Below are positions 1 through 9,090 of a stretch of 18,825 nucleotides of DNA, one piece after another. How positions within the stretch are numbered: position 1 is the first letter of the stretch; every line of letters starts with the position of its first letter. Under the pieces are notes generated by a model. It was not told the origin of the DNA and did not search any database. It worked only from the letters and a program-made list of their open reading frames with translations. This DNA comes from Trachelipus rathkii (Eukaryota; Arthropoda; Malacostraca; Isopoda; Trachelipodidae), in NCBI GenBank assembly GCA_015478945.1, contig JABUQX010097339.1:2501-21325 (forward strand), given 5' to 3'. The translations under genes and the position numbers were made by a program.

Positions 1-279
<279 letters not shown>

Positions 280-1067
280 CTGGATTATCAAAATATTAAT
301 TTTGATTGCGTGGTGTTGAGTGAGACTTTCCTTAATGAACACAATAAAGAAGTGCATTTGCTAAAAGGATGTAAGGGATATCATATTGTTAGATCAAAAA
401 AACAAGAGAAGGGGGAGTCTCTATCTTCATAAAAAATGATATATGTGATAACCCAAAAATAATATTTTCTGAAAGTAACGAAACTATTGAAATCCTGGCG
501 GTTAGAATTGAAAACAAATCCTTCAATGTAGTGATAGTGGTATTATACCGACCCCCTAATGCGTCGAGAATTGAATTCATTAACTCACTTGAATATACAA
601 TCCAAACATACTTGCATAGCACGAAGGTAGTAATTGCTGGTGACTTCAATATTGATGTAGGTAATAATAGTCCTTCGCTAGGCAGAAAACCGCTATCAAA
701 TGTAATGATGTCAAACGGCCTGATCAACTATATAACGGTGCCTACCAGCCCTAATAACATTGACGACAGAAACCCAACGCTAAATGATCATGTTTGGAGT
801 AACTTAGAAGTTGATATCAAATCAATTGTAATAAAAATAGATATGACGGATCATTATCCCTGTATTGTAAATTTTTTTATTTATAAAACACGAACACTTA
901 CTACCATAAATTATAGGCAGGACGATGAAAATTGCAGACGTACTTTTATAAGTAAGTTAAATTAAGTTAAATTTTCATATATACAGAATGACCACATTGA
1001 CATCCATTCAAAACTTACCTGCTTTATAAAATCTTTAAATACGTGTTATAATGATTCATTGCATTGA
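280..1067 (+). pseudogene. LINE endonuclease (APE/exonuclease III-like) domain, broken
   Basis: In an active element this domain nicks target DNA to prime reverse transcription. From 280 the frame reads LDYQNINFDCVVLSETFLNE, with the metal-binding Glu of SETFL at 322-324. It breaks at a run of five G (411-415) and continues one base shifted as GVSIFIKND. The longest open part (GTG at 531 to TAA at 963-965, 144 codons) contains YRPPN (546-560), AGDFN with the catalytic Asp (642-644) and Asn (648-650), LNDHVW, and TDHYP with the Asp-His pair at 849-854. Past the TAA the same frame continues as VKFSYIQNDHIDIHSKLTC to a TGA at 1065-1067, so the TAA is probably a decay or error stop rather than a true end. 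The N-terminal strand carrying the first catalytic Asn is missing, replaced by ATT repeat. Confidence 0.92.
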
Positions 1068-1465
1068 AGTACAACGATAACGTGTTTACTGAACTTTCTC
1101 TTCTTTTTGCAACACCTCATAATATTCAATGTACCTGAAATAAGTACATAAATCATTATTGTAATAAATTACTTTGTATTGTAAATTTAAAATTGGAAAA
1201 GCTAAAAAGAAATATTAACATACAATAGATGATGTATACAAACTGTTTTTGTTGTGAAGACCTTTAATTCAGTGAACGGAAATTTATTTTTCTGAATTAA
1301 ATAATTGAATAAATAAAAAAAAAAAACAATAGTGAGTGATCCCGTAAAAACATTAAGATAATATTGCAGATGACTTAATAAATTACTTCGTAAATATTGG
1401 CAAACTAAATGTATCAAACATGCCGCTTAGGCACAAGAGTAAAAAAAAATCTATTTGAGAGACGT
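1068..1465 (+). pseudogene. LINE linker between endonuclease and RT, heavily degraded
   Basis: This is the connecting region of the LINE polyprotein, which is normally poorly conserved. Little can be read from 1068 to 1360 apart from A-rich codons. From 1366 one frame gives ADDLINYFVNIGKLNVSNMP, which resembles the short conserved segment (N-x-F-x-x-I-G) found just upstream of the RT in CR1/L2/Jockey-type elements. That segment shows the element is continuous across this stretch rather than two separate insertions. An A-rich run at about 1315-1327 interrupts the frame. Confidence 0.7.
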
Positions 1466-2348
1466 TAAGAATCTCTTTTTTCATTTGAAAATGTTAATGT
1501 TTAAGAAGTCAAAGCGATCATTACTGAACTACAAAATAAGAAATGTGATACTCACACCATTCCCAACCACATTTACAAAATCATAGCTGACATAATTGCC
1601 TAGCCCTTTTAAGATATCTTTAACATCTCATTTAACAAGGGAATTTTCCAAGGAATCTTAAAAGTCTCACGTGTCACTCCTGCACATAAAAAGGGTGATA
1701 AAACTGATCCTACAAACTATAGACCGATTTTAATTACACATACAATTAGCAAAATACTTGAAAAACTAGTATTAAAATCGCAATAATAAATATCTTAACA
1801 CGAAAATATTATTAACGACCTTTCAATTTGGGTTTTAGAAAGAACAGAATCCAACAACTGAAGCCTGATCTGTTTGACTGAAAATAATATATAAATATAG
1901 ATACATATATATATACAGCTGCACTTATATTATTGGATCTTACAAAAGCTTTGTACAACAGATCATGATATACTACTTAGCAAAATGAATAAGATGGGAA
2001 AAAGGGAAACACGCTACAATGGTTTAAACATACCTAAGTGGAAGATCTCAGTATGTGAAAATAGTTTGAAACATGCTCAGAACCACTACAAACAACTTGC
2101 AGTGTCCACAGGGATCTATTCTTGGCCAATTATTATTTACATTATATACCAATGAATAATTAATTCCAACACACCATTTATTGGTTCAATTTGCCTGAAA
2201 TATTCAATATCTAATAAGGATAATATATCTGGCTAAACTATCACTAAGCAGCAGCAGACTCTTAAATAAGATCAATACATGGATTGATCTAAATTAAACT
2301 TTCCACTAAACTTGCAAAAAAACGTCATACATCATAATAAGCAATAAA
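1466..2348 (+). pseudogene. LINE reverse transcriptase fingers and palm, broken, catalytic Asp pair lost
   Basis: The frame beginning near 1466 reads VKAIITELQNKKCDTHTIPN (from 1508), then DIFNISFNKGIF, then VSRVTPAHKKGDKTDPTNYR (1664-1723): RT motifs 0 to 2 of LINEs. Stops lie inside (1502, 1604 and 1613 areas, 1784-1786). FQFGF follows at about 1821 in another frame, then LLDLTKA (1930-1950), which carries the first palm Asp at 1936-1938, then TTDHDILLSKMNKMG in a third frame. YLSGRSQYVKI starts at 2031 and PQGSILG at 2106 in one shared frame. Where an RT should show FADD, the sequence at 2190-2204 reads Phe-Ala-stop-Asn-Ile, so both catalytic Asp residues are absent. KTSYIIISNK (2319-2348) is the segment that follows the palm. 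The enzyme would be dead. Confidence 0.92.
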
Positions 2349-2443
2349 TACTAGAGCTGAAATTCAAAATAAATATTAAAGGAGTGACTTGAAAAGGATT
2401 CAACAATGCTAAAAATACTTTGCGTTAACAATAGAAATGAAAA

Positions 2444-2988
2444 ATGAGTTCAAAGAACATATGCAACCAGCTAGTGAGCAAACTAGCGAAATATATGTAT
2501 ATTACTAGTCAAATTAAAAAATTCATTCCTTTATTTATATTGAAGAAGATATATTATGCACATATACATCATCTATTATATTGTCTTCCAGTCGATGGCA
2601 TAGCTAGCAAATCAGATATTAATTCGGTTATTTTGAAGTGCAAAAACGCTTCATGCGACTGTTAAACCCCCACTAAAACTTCTGTGAGCATGGCAGCACC
2701 TTTATTAAAAAACTAAATAATACTATTTGAAGACCATTGAAGCTATCTCTCTTAAAGGAACAGCCAAGATGCTACAGAAATAAAGGCATGTAACTTCTAA
2801 TATCTAAATATCTACTTTCATAATATCAAGTTCAAAAGATATAAAATCTAAAGAAATATTGCTCACATTAAAACCTCCTTTCTATAGGCTTAGAAAAAAC
2901 TAGACAAGCAGTTAATTGTGCTAAAGTCTATAACGATTTACCTCAAGAATTAAAAAATGAAAAATCTCTTATATCATTTGACAAGTAA
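2444..2988 (+). pseudogene. LINE RT thumb and C-terminal remnant
   Basis: An open stretch of 73 codons (2444-2665) includes QLVSKLAKYMYITSQIKKFI and YYAHIHHLLYCLPVDG. In this LINE group the latter region typically ends in LPVWG; here Trp is replaced by Asp. After a shift, RLLNP and CEHGSTFIKKLN (about 2655-2720) continue the C-terminal domain, then LKLSLLKEQ. From 2887 another frame reads GLEKTRQAVNCAKVYNDLPQ and on to LKNEKSLISF, ending at TAA 2986-2988, which is probably the true end of ORF2 because this NDLP-type motif lies near the C-terminus in related elements. At least three frame changes occur across the region. Confidence 0.85.
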
Positions 2989-3086
2989 AGCTCAAAAAAA
3001 AGCTATATTAAATAAGTGCTAAGATGCTATTGTTTATATTTTATTTACCAAATAAACTCTAAAAAAGCTGTATACTACAGTTATGA
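2989..3086 (+). promoter_or_regulatory. LINE 3' untranslated end with AATAAA
   Basis: About 100 bases lie between the last recognisable ORF2 stop and the ATT microsatellite. A canonical AATAAA is at 3051-3056, about 30 bases before the tract begins. This is the expected layout for a CR1/L2-type 3' end with a microsatellite tail. Confidence 0.6.
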
Positions 3087-3151
3087 TATTATTATTATAT
3101 TATTATTATTATTAATATTATGTATTATATTATATATTATTATTATTATTA

Positions 3152-3187
<36 letters not shown>

Positions 3188-3623
3188 ATATTATATTAGT
3201 TATATTATAGTATTATATTTTTATTATTATATTATTATTATATATATTATTATTATTAATTTTTTATTTATTAATTTTTATACTATGTTATTATTATTAA
3301 TATTATATGAATATTTATATTGATTATATTATTATTATTAATTATTATTATTATTATGATTATTATTATTATTATTATTATTATATTATTATTATTATTA
3401 TTATATAAATTTTATATTTTCTTATTCTTTTTCTTATTCTTATTCTTTTTATTATTCTTATATTATTCTTTTTATTGCTAGTTCTATTATTAGTATTATT
3501 ATTATTATTTATTGATTATATTATTATTATTATTTATTATCCACATATGATTATTGTATTGTATTATTATTATTATTTAATGTTGATTATTATTATTACT
3601 ATATACACTTATTATATTATTAA

Positions 3624-3667
<44 letters not shown>

Positions 3668-3800
3668 ATTATTTGTTTATATATTAATTATTATTATTAT
3701 TATATTATATATTATTATTATTATATTATTATATTATTATCAATATTTATTAATTATTGATTATTATTATATTATTATATATATATTATTTATTATTAAT
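3087..3800. repeat. ATT-rich tract with CTTATT variant
   Basis: Long ATT/TTA repeat, impure, with TAATATTA-type interruptions. A pyrimidine variant (units such as TTATTC and TTTTTCTTATT) lies at about 3419-3475, and small unique insertions at about 3540-3610. The open frames here are repeat translations rich in Ile, Leu and Tyr and are not genes. The first part is probably the tail of the LINE upstream. Confidence 0.92.
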
Positions 3801-3915
3801 AATTTTTAATTTCTCCATTCTTTTATTTTATTTGAAAAATTCCGCAACTCGTTCTTCCAAAAACCTTTATTATTATTTGCCATAAAATATTCTTCATTAT
3901 AATTTCCTCCTAAAA
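3801..3915. other. Unique island inside ATT mosaic
   Basis: About 115 bases of non-repeat, AT-rich sequence between ATT tracts. I recognise no gene, RNA or element. It could be a scrap of an older retroelement end. Confidence 0.6.
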
Positions 3916-4204
3916 TATTATTAATTTATTATATTATTATATTTATTATTATTATTATTATTATTAATTATTAGTTTTTTATTGTTTTATTCTGGATGTA
4001 CTCAAAAAAGATATGTCGGCTTCTCAAATACTTGTTCATGGTTATTTATTACATTGAATTATTTTTATTATTATTATTATTAATATTATTATTATTATTA
4101 TTATTATTATATTATTATATTATTATTCTTATTATTATTTTATTTATTATTATATTATTAATTATTATTATTATTATTATATTATTATTATTATTATTAT
4201 TTTC
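3916..4204. repeat. ATT tracts with one unique insert
   Basis: ATT repeat at about 3916-3973 and 4052-4204, separated by about 80 bases of unique sequence (3974-4051). The short open frame over this segment is repeat translation and not a gene. Confidence 0.88.
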
Positions 4205-4370
4205 GTATTAAGTAACTGTGAAATATTTTTAAGGAGTTGGATACTGTATTGAATGAGGTGGATATTTAATTACTAGTAAATATAAACTGATTTTTATTAT
4301 TTAATCATTTTATACTGCTTATAAAATCTGTTACTGTTATAGATTAATATTATTGTTCTTATTTTTATAT
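4205..4370. other. Unique AT-rich island
   Basis: About 165 bases between ATT tracts. No coding potential or recognisable element is seen. Confidence 0.6.
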
Positions 4371-4406
4371 TACTATTATTATTATATTATTATTATTATT
4401 ATTATA

Positions 4407-4445
<39 letters not shown>

Positions 4446-4497
4446 ATTATTATTATTATATTAATATTATTTATTATTATATAATTATTATATTATG
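4371..4497. repeat. ATT tract
   Basis: Triplet ATT repeat with TATATT and AAATT interruptions. Confidence 0.9.
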
Positions 4498-4548
4498 GAT
4501 TGACTATATTATTATCATTTTTATACTTATTGTTATTGATTATATTTC

Positions 4549-4587
4549 GGGTCTCAAAGCACGAAACGTGTTGCCATTAGTAGACCC
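4549..4587. other. Nested inverted repeat (two stems)
   Basis: The outer arms GGGTCT and AGACCC are perfectly complementary. Between them CACG and CGTG form a 4-bp stem closed by AAA. The spacers are CAAAG on the left and TTGCCATTAGT on the right. The stems are visible in the sequence; a folded RNA function is inference. Confidence 0.6.
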
Positions 4588-4692
4588 ATTTCAGATACTA
4601 AGGATTAAATTATTTTATTTATTATAATTAATTGGCTATAATGAAGCTTGAAAATATTGGACTGATGTAAATTAATGTAATTTTCTTCTCTG

Positions 4693-4698
4693 AATAAA
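4693..4698 (+). promoter_or_regulatory. AATAAA polyadenylation signal candidate
   Basis: A canonical hexamer about 40 bases upstream of an ATT tract. In such AT-rich DNA the hexamer is expected by chance, so its value rests on the nearby hairpin and tract boundary. Confidence 0.3.
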
Positions 4699-4735
4699 GA
4701 TTTGAATATTAAATTATTTATATAATAATAATTAA

Positions 4736-4786
4736 TTATTTATAATTATTATTATTATTATTATTAGTTATTATTATTATATATTA

Positions 4787-4844
<58 letters not shown>

Positions 4845-4868
4845 ATTATTATTATATTATATTATATT

Positions 4869-4901
<33 letters not shown>

Positions 4902-4937
4902 ATATTTTATTAATTTTATTAATTATTATTATTATAA
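4736..4937. repeat. ATT tract
   Basis: ATT triplet repeat with ATTAATT and AGTATT interruptions, ending sharply at AAGGTAAACG. Confidence 0.9.
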
Positions 4938-5880
4938 GGTAAACGATATTCCCTATTTATCCGACTACTGAACAAATTGACTCACAGTAATTTGTATAGA
5001 AATTTCTAACTATCGATTAATCGATTCGCACATTTTTGATATTTTTATAAAGCAATAACCGGATTTTAAACTTTTTAATTACCAATTTCATTGTTCGGGT
5101 TTCAAAGGGGATGGAATTATACTATTCGTTGTTTTAAAATAAAGAAATTCTCAATCACTACTCGTTTTATATGGGATGAGGATAAAACTAAAAACGCATA
5201 GAAAATGATATTAAGAACGCCTGTTTAATTTTTTCAACTATAAATCTTAATATAATACACACAGGAAAGCAAAGGTATAAAATTGAAAAACAAAATTAAA
5301 ATCGTATCTACAGCCCGATTTTGATGTAACGAAGACCTATCAGTTCAGGGTTTAGAACAAGAGTTAAGAAACATCGTATGTTGATCTTGCAAAGGGTTGT
5401 CTTTTGACTCGCATATTGCATAGTTTTTACAACAGAATTAAAATCCATGAAATCCGTGGAAATCGGAAAACAAACAACCAAGTGTCCTAAGCAAGGAACT
5501 CCAATTTCCAAAATTGATTCTTAATCCTCACGAGTACTCACGAGTTGCTTTAAAGAATCTCTATCGATTATCTAAAACAGACAGCTCTAACCACGTTGAG
5601 AAACCGGTTCTTCAAAATTATTCTAAAATGAAATAGCATGAGCCCAATTCCTACCTGCTTAGCTATATGATAGGAGGGTAGCTAAATAAAAAATTCAGAG
5701 TTATATGGGGCTGAATAAAAGAGTAGAACTAAAAAACAAATATTTCTGTCACTAATGCCGCGATTATCTTCAGGGAACTGAAGATAACAACTACATAACT
5801 GTAAAAAATTAGATCCTTAAGAAATCATCAACTACAGTTAAAAACCTAAAACATTTATCTTCTCACTGGCCTATTTCGAA
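4938..5880. other. Unique AT-rich intergenic stretch
   Basis: No gene recognised. The longest open frame is a 67-codon minus-strand run (5308-5511) without recognisable motifs. Small structures seen are a near-tandem CTCACGAGTA repeat at about 5528-5547, TTAGCTA/TAGCTAA arms near 5659-5686, and the hairpin listed at 5764-5787. Reading the minus strand near 5600 gives a GTGGTTAGAGC string like part of a tRNA A box, but no matching B box was found. Confidence 0.6.
5764..5787. other. Perfect 10-bp hairpin with GGAA tetraloop
   Basis: TTATCTTCAG, then GGAA, then CTGAAGATAA: all ten positions pair, and the loop fits the stable GNRA class if transcribed from the + strand. It is not followed by a T run, and the sequence does not match the histone mRNA 3' stem-loop. 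Its function is unknown. Confidence 0.75.
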
Positions 5881-6350
5881 AAAATCACAGTGAAAATATT
5901 GTTATATATATTAAATATATTATTACTACTATATATATATATATATATAATAATATATATAATATATAATATTATCACAACTAGCTAAACTATTCTATTT
6001 ACTATATATTTAAGTTATAATAATATATATACATATATTACCTATACTTATATTAATAAACAAAATATTATATTTATCATCAAATATTACTCACATTATA
6101 TTATATATTCTTATTTGACAAAATATGTAAGTTGTAATAATAATTTATATATGAGCATATAATATAATTATTTATCTAATAAACAAAATATTATACTATA
6201 TAAACTTATATACTAATATACTATATCTACATTCTATAAACCTTTACGGCTGGACCAAAATCACTCTACCACATATATATTATAATAACACATATCAACC
6301 ATATTGAGCACTAATAGATATATAATAACTTATATATGAGGAAACACCTC
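5881..6350. repeat. AT-rich block with TA dinucleotide runs
   Basis: Starts with (AT)n at about 5900-5970 and continues as very AT-rich sequence. It includes the diverged dimer listed at 6002-6240. No coding potential. Confidence 0.75.
6002..6240. repeat. Diverged tandem duplication, about 120-bp unit
   Basis: The 19-base string TAATAAACAAAATATTATA occurs at 6054 and again at 6177, 123 bases apart. About 45-50 bases upstream of each, TAAGTTATAATAAT (6011) is matched by TAAGTTGTAATAAT (6128). The order and spacing show two diverged copies of one AT-rich unit with small indels. It could be a satellite dimer or a local duplication. Confidence 0.65.
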
Positions 6351-7200
6351 ACCGGAGAATGAAGAGATCTAAGACGCGAGAGAAAATACACTATACCTCA
6401 CGCATAGGATTTTCATTTGAAGAACAAAAGCATAGCTATAAAATATTATAATTTTTATACTGTTAAGGTATTTTATCGTCTCTTTAATAATATAAAATCT
6501 CTCGATATAAATCCAATGGAACCGTTCCCATATATAATGCATCTCGAAAGTATTGTCTGCCTGGTAAAGTCTAAGCAATGAAGGAGTATCTAAAAGAAGA
6601 GCAAACACCACTAGCACGGCGATAACATGATACAGAAAGAAGATTGAAAAGCGGAGTTACTTTGCTATTAAATATCAATGACGTAAGCAAGAGAGGTATA
6701 AAACGAAATTTAATAAATAATACTATAATAACAAAAAGTAATTTTTCTATCAAATGGAAGATTGTTTAACAGAGAACTTTAAAAAGTTGAGCAAGTATTT
6801 AATTGTAATATATCATTTAATAATAATCTCCATCACATACGTCATAAGGAGGAGCTCGGTAGATTTCTAACCCGAATGTTATATTAAATGTAGAGAGATG
6901 TTCACCTCTCTATCAGCGGCGAAGTATGTAAATGAAACAAATTATATTACGATATTTTTAACCCCAAAGAAAATAAAAAAATATATTTACTAAATCATTT
7001 TTTTTCTTAGTTTTGTACATAATTTCAGGCTGAAATAGCCCTTGAATACTTGTACACTTATGTTTGGAACCAAAATTTGAATGTTCTTATCTAGTGAGGT
7101 ATTTCTTATTTAAAAGGAGCTTAAATGTATATGAGGAAAGCTTCTTCATGTAATAAGGAATTATAAAAGATTCCTGCATACTTAATTTATATCACATCCC
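6351..7200. other. Unique stretch without recognisable gene
   Basis: Composition is more balanced at 6340-6680. Minus-strand open frames (6369-6617 and 6571-6753) have no recognisable motifs and overlap each other. A perfect 7-bp hairpin TAGAGAG/CTCTCTA with an 8-base loop sits at 6891-6912. Nothing else is supported. Confidence 0.55.
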
Positions 7201-7322
7201 AACTTAATAACTCTCTCTTATCTTCATACATCTCTTACTCTCACTCTCTATCTACTCTCTCTCTCTCTATCTCATATCTCTCTCTCTTATTATATTACTC
7301 TCTACTCCTCTCTCTTCTCTCT
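7201..7322. repeat. CT-rich (polypyrimidine) microsatellite
   Basis: Imperfect (CT)n with TCTA and TCAT interruptions, about 120 bases, nearly free of G on the + strand. Homopurine/homopyrimidine DNA of this type can form triplexes. Confidence 0.88.
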
Positions 7323-7440
7323 ATTTATATATATATATATAATATATATATATAATATAATATATATAATATATATATATCTATATATATATATATAATA
7401 TTATATATATATATTTAAATAAGTATATATATATATATAA
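7323..7440. repeat. (AT)n dinucleotide block
   Basis: Follows the CT repeat directly. Nearly all A and T with alternating ATAT and occasional TAATA breaks. Confidence 0.9.
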
Positions 7441-8170
7441 TTATAACTGAGATCGGTAGAAAAATTATGTATAGGTATTACTAATTATAGTACATATAAT
7501 AGGTGTATAAACACGAACCTGATAGTACAAAACAAAGTAGATTAACTAATTTACAAAAACGTAAATAGCTAAGTATAAAATATTTAAGTATAATTGAAAT
7601 TTTCCTGGACAATTTGAATACTCAATCACCAAGTTTATGTTTTGTAAATTTCAAAGTAGATTTGATAATACACATCAAGGTGTATAGAAGTAAAAAGAGC
7701 AAAATGTTAGCAAATTTTATGAAAGATGTAAACACTCTCATTGCACTATTGAAATAGTGTTAAATATCTCGTAATAATGTGTAAGGTAGAATTTTATAAG
7801 TATTCAGTGAACCATTTCGATGACCTGAGAAATTCTAACAAAGGAATAAATCCCATATTAATATGTAAATATTAAAGCGTATAATTAAGAGATGGCTTTT
7901 ATTAATATAGTACACTAACTTAGTAACATTAAATAATGTTTTATTGAAATGTTATATTTTTACCAATACAAAGCCTAACAATCCACGTGTCAGAGTGGTC
8001 ATTCCATCATATATTTACATACTTCATACAAATAATTACAATTAAATTTACTAAGGTTGAGATTAAGGTAATGTAAATATTACTGTTTTGAGCATAACAC
8101 TTTTATTCACTAACAATTTTATATTTTTCCATTTTTTTAGAGGAAACCTATACTTTAGCTCTAATTTAAT
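7441..8170. other. Unique AT-rich stretch
   Basis: No coding potential in any frame. Short hairpins are CACTAT-TGAA-ATAGTG (7744-7759) and AACATT/AATGTT near 7925-7940. The string TCAGAGTGGT near 7990 recurs near 9030, too short to define a repeat family. Confidence 0.6.
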
Positions 8171-8262
8171 CATATAATATATTATATAATTATTAATATC
8201 ATATATATATATAATATATATATAATATATAATATAATATATATATATATTAAATAATTATA
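8171..8262. repeat. (AT)n block
   Basis: Alternating A/T dinucleotides with TAATA breaks, directly before the TG repeat. Confidence 0.88.
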
Positions 8263-8272
8263 AATAATATTC

Positions 8273-8400
8273 AATGTGTGTTGTGCTGCGTTGTGTGTGG
8301 TGTGTGTGTATGTGTGTTGTGTAGGTGTGTGTGTGTATCGTGTGTGTAGTTGTGTATGTGTTATGTGTAGGTGTGTAGGTGTGTGTGTGTTTGTGTTTTG
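8273..8400. repeat. Degenerate (TG)n microsatellite
   Basis: About 125 bases of TGTG with interspersed TGTAGG, TGTATG and TGTGCTGCG breaks; A and C are rare on this strand. The overlapping minus-strand open frames, rich in His and Thr, are translations of the repeat and not genes. Confidence 0.92.
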
Positions 8401-8403
8401 TAT

Positions 8404-8517
8404 TGGCACTTTTTGACTGAAATAAAGTAAAGAAGAAGAAGAAGAAGAAGAATAGATAAGAATGAAAGAAGAAGAAGAAGAAGATAAGAAGAAGAATGAA
8501 TAGAAGAAGAAGAAGCT
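8404..8517 (+). repeat. AATAAA-bearing junction followed by (GAA)n
   Basis: Between the TG and GAA repeats lies GGCACTTTTTGACTG, then AATAAA (8421-8426) and GTAAA, then (GAA/AAG)n to about 8517 with AATAGATAAG and AATGAA interruptions. A short unique sequence with AATAAA running into a triplet tail resembles the 3' end of a truncated LINE or SINE, but at about 20 bases of unique sequence it cannot be assigned. The GAA strand is almost all purine. Confidence 0.6.
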
Positions 8518-8710
8518 TGACATAATTGTGCAATTACTTTATAGAGCTCACTTCGCTGTAACCACTGATCCACGTCATCAAAATTAAAAACTTTTCTACT
8601 TTCTTCATAAGTGAGGGATATGAAAATGAGCTTCCTAATTCTCAGACAACATTTCTCAAATAAAATAATAGAAATAAAATAATAAAATTTTAGATAAACA
8701 AAAATTTAAA
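8518..8710. other. Short unique stretch
   Basis: Non-repeat sequence between the GAA repeat and the AT block. No gene recognised. Confidence 0.5.
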
Positions 8711-8940
8711 TATATATTATATTAATATATATATATATATAATATATTATAATTATAATTATTATAATATATTTATATAATATATGAATATATAATTATA
8801 ATATATTAATAATTAAATATATAATATAATATATTATTTATAATATATAATTATATTAATATATATATTATATATAATAAATATATATATATATATAATA
8901 TATATATAATATATATAATTAAATAATATATCTAATAAGA
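8711..8940. repeat. AT/TA repeat block
   Basis: Essentially only A and T, with ATAT alternation and frequent TAATA or TTAATA breaks, and many possible foldbacks. Confidence 0.9.
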
Positions 8941-9090
8941 ATACAACCGCAATGTATAAATAAGCTTTTTTCTCAGCGAGTAATTATAAGCCTATAGAAT
9001 CATAAGTTTGTTTTTACACATATCATGTATCAGAGTGGTAATATGACATTTTATTTCACTTAATTGAAAAATTATTTTAGAATATATATA
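8941..9090. other. Unique spacer between AT blocks
   Basis: About 150 bases of mixed sequence with no coding potential or recognised element. Confidence 0.5.

Larger units (their letters stand above)
280..3086 (+). mobile_element. Decayed APE-type LINE (CR1/L2/Jockey group), 5'-truncated
   Basis: One non-LTR retrotransposon copy on the + strand. The order is endonuclease, linker, reverse transcriptase, thumb/C-terminal region, short 3' untranslated part with AATAAA at 3051-3056, then an ATT microsatellite from about 3087. Diagnostic strings are SETFL, YRPPN, AGDFN and TDHYP (endonuclease), and KKGDKTDPTNYRPI, LLDLTKA, YLSGRSQYV, PQGSILG and YYAHIHHLLYCLPV (RT and thumb). No ORF1 or start of ORF2 is present, since the 5' end abuts an ATT tract. 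The reading frame changes many times and contains several stops, so the copy cannot be active as written. The group is assigned from motif style only; separating CR1, L2 and Jockey needs a tree. Confidence 0.93.
4498..4735 (+). mobile_element. Possible 3' end of a second retroelement: nested hairpin, AATAAA, ATT tail
   Basis: A unique island bounded by ATT tracts. It contains GGGTCT (4549-4554) pairing with AGACCC (4582-4587), enclosing CACG-AAA-CGTG (4560-4570), so an outer 6-bp and an inner 4-bp stem nest within 39 bases. AATAAA follows at 4693-4698, and the sequence passes into an ATT tract from about 4736. The order structured RNA, poly(A) signal, microsatellite is that of a LINE or SINE 3' end, and it matches the confirmed LINE upstream in having AATAAA shortly before ATT repeat. 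No coding part is visible, so the element type is unknown. A host transcript 3' end is the alternative. Confidence 0.35.

Noticed and set aside
389..727. 112-codon minus-strand open frame
   Set aside because: It is antisense to the LINE endonuclease, whose + strand carries the catalytic motifs.
1202..1417. 71-codon minus-strand open frame
   Set aside because: It lies antisense to the LINE linker, whose + strand shows conserved pre-RT sequence at 1366-1430.
3016..4211. Open frames of 64-71 codons at 3016, 3475 and 3996 (+)
   Set aside because: They are translations of ATT/TTA repeat, almost all Ile, Leu and Tyr, with no other signal.
4549..4587. Hammerhead ribozyme around CACGAAACGTG
   Set aside because: The required CTGATGA-type core is not present at a compatible position, and the nested stems do not match the hammerhead layout.
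5308..5511. 67-codon minus-strand open frame
   Set aside because: No recognisable motif, no initiation or splice context; expected by chance at this size.
5570..5615. tRNA A-box-like GTGGTTAGAGC on the minus strand
   Set aside because: No tRNA cloverleaf or B box could be placed at the right distance, so neither a tRNA nor a tRNA-derived SINE is supported.
6369..6753. Two overlapping minus-strand open frames of 82 and 60 codons
   Set aside because: They overlap in different frames and show no domain or conserved pattern.
8182..8573. Three overlapping minus-strand open frames rich in Ser, Phe, His and Thr
   Set aside because: They are translations of the GAA and TG microsatellites in different frames.
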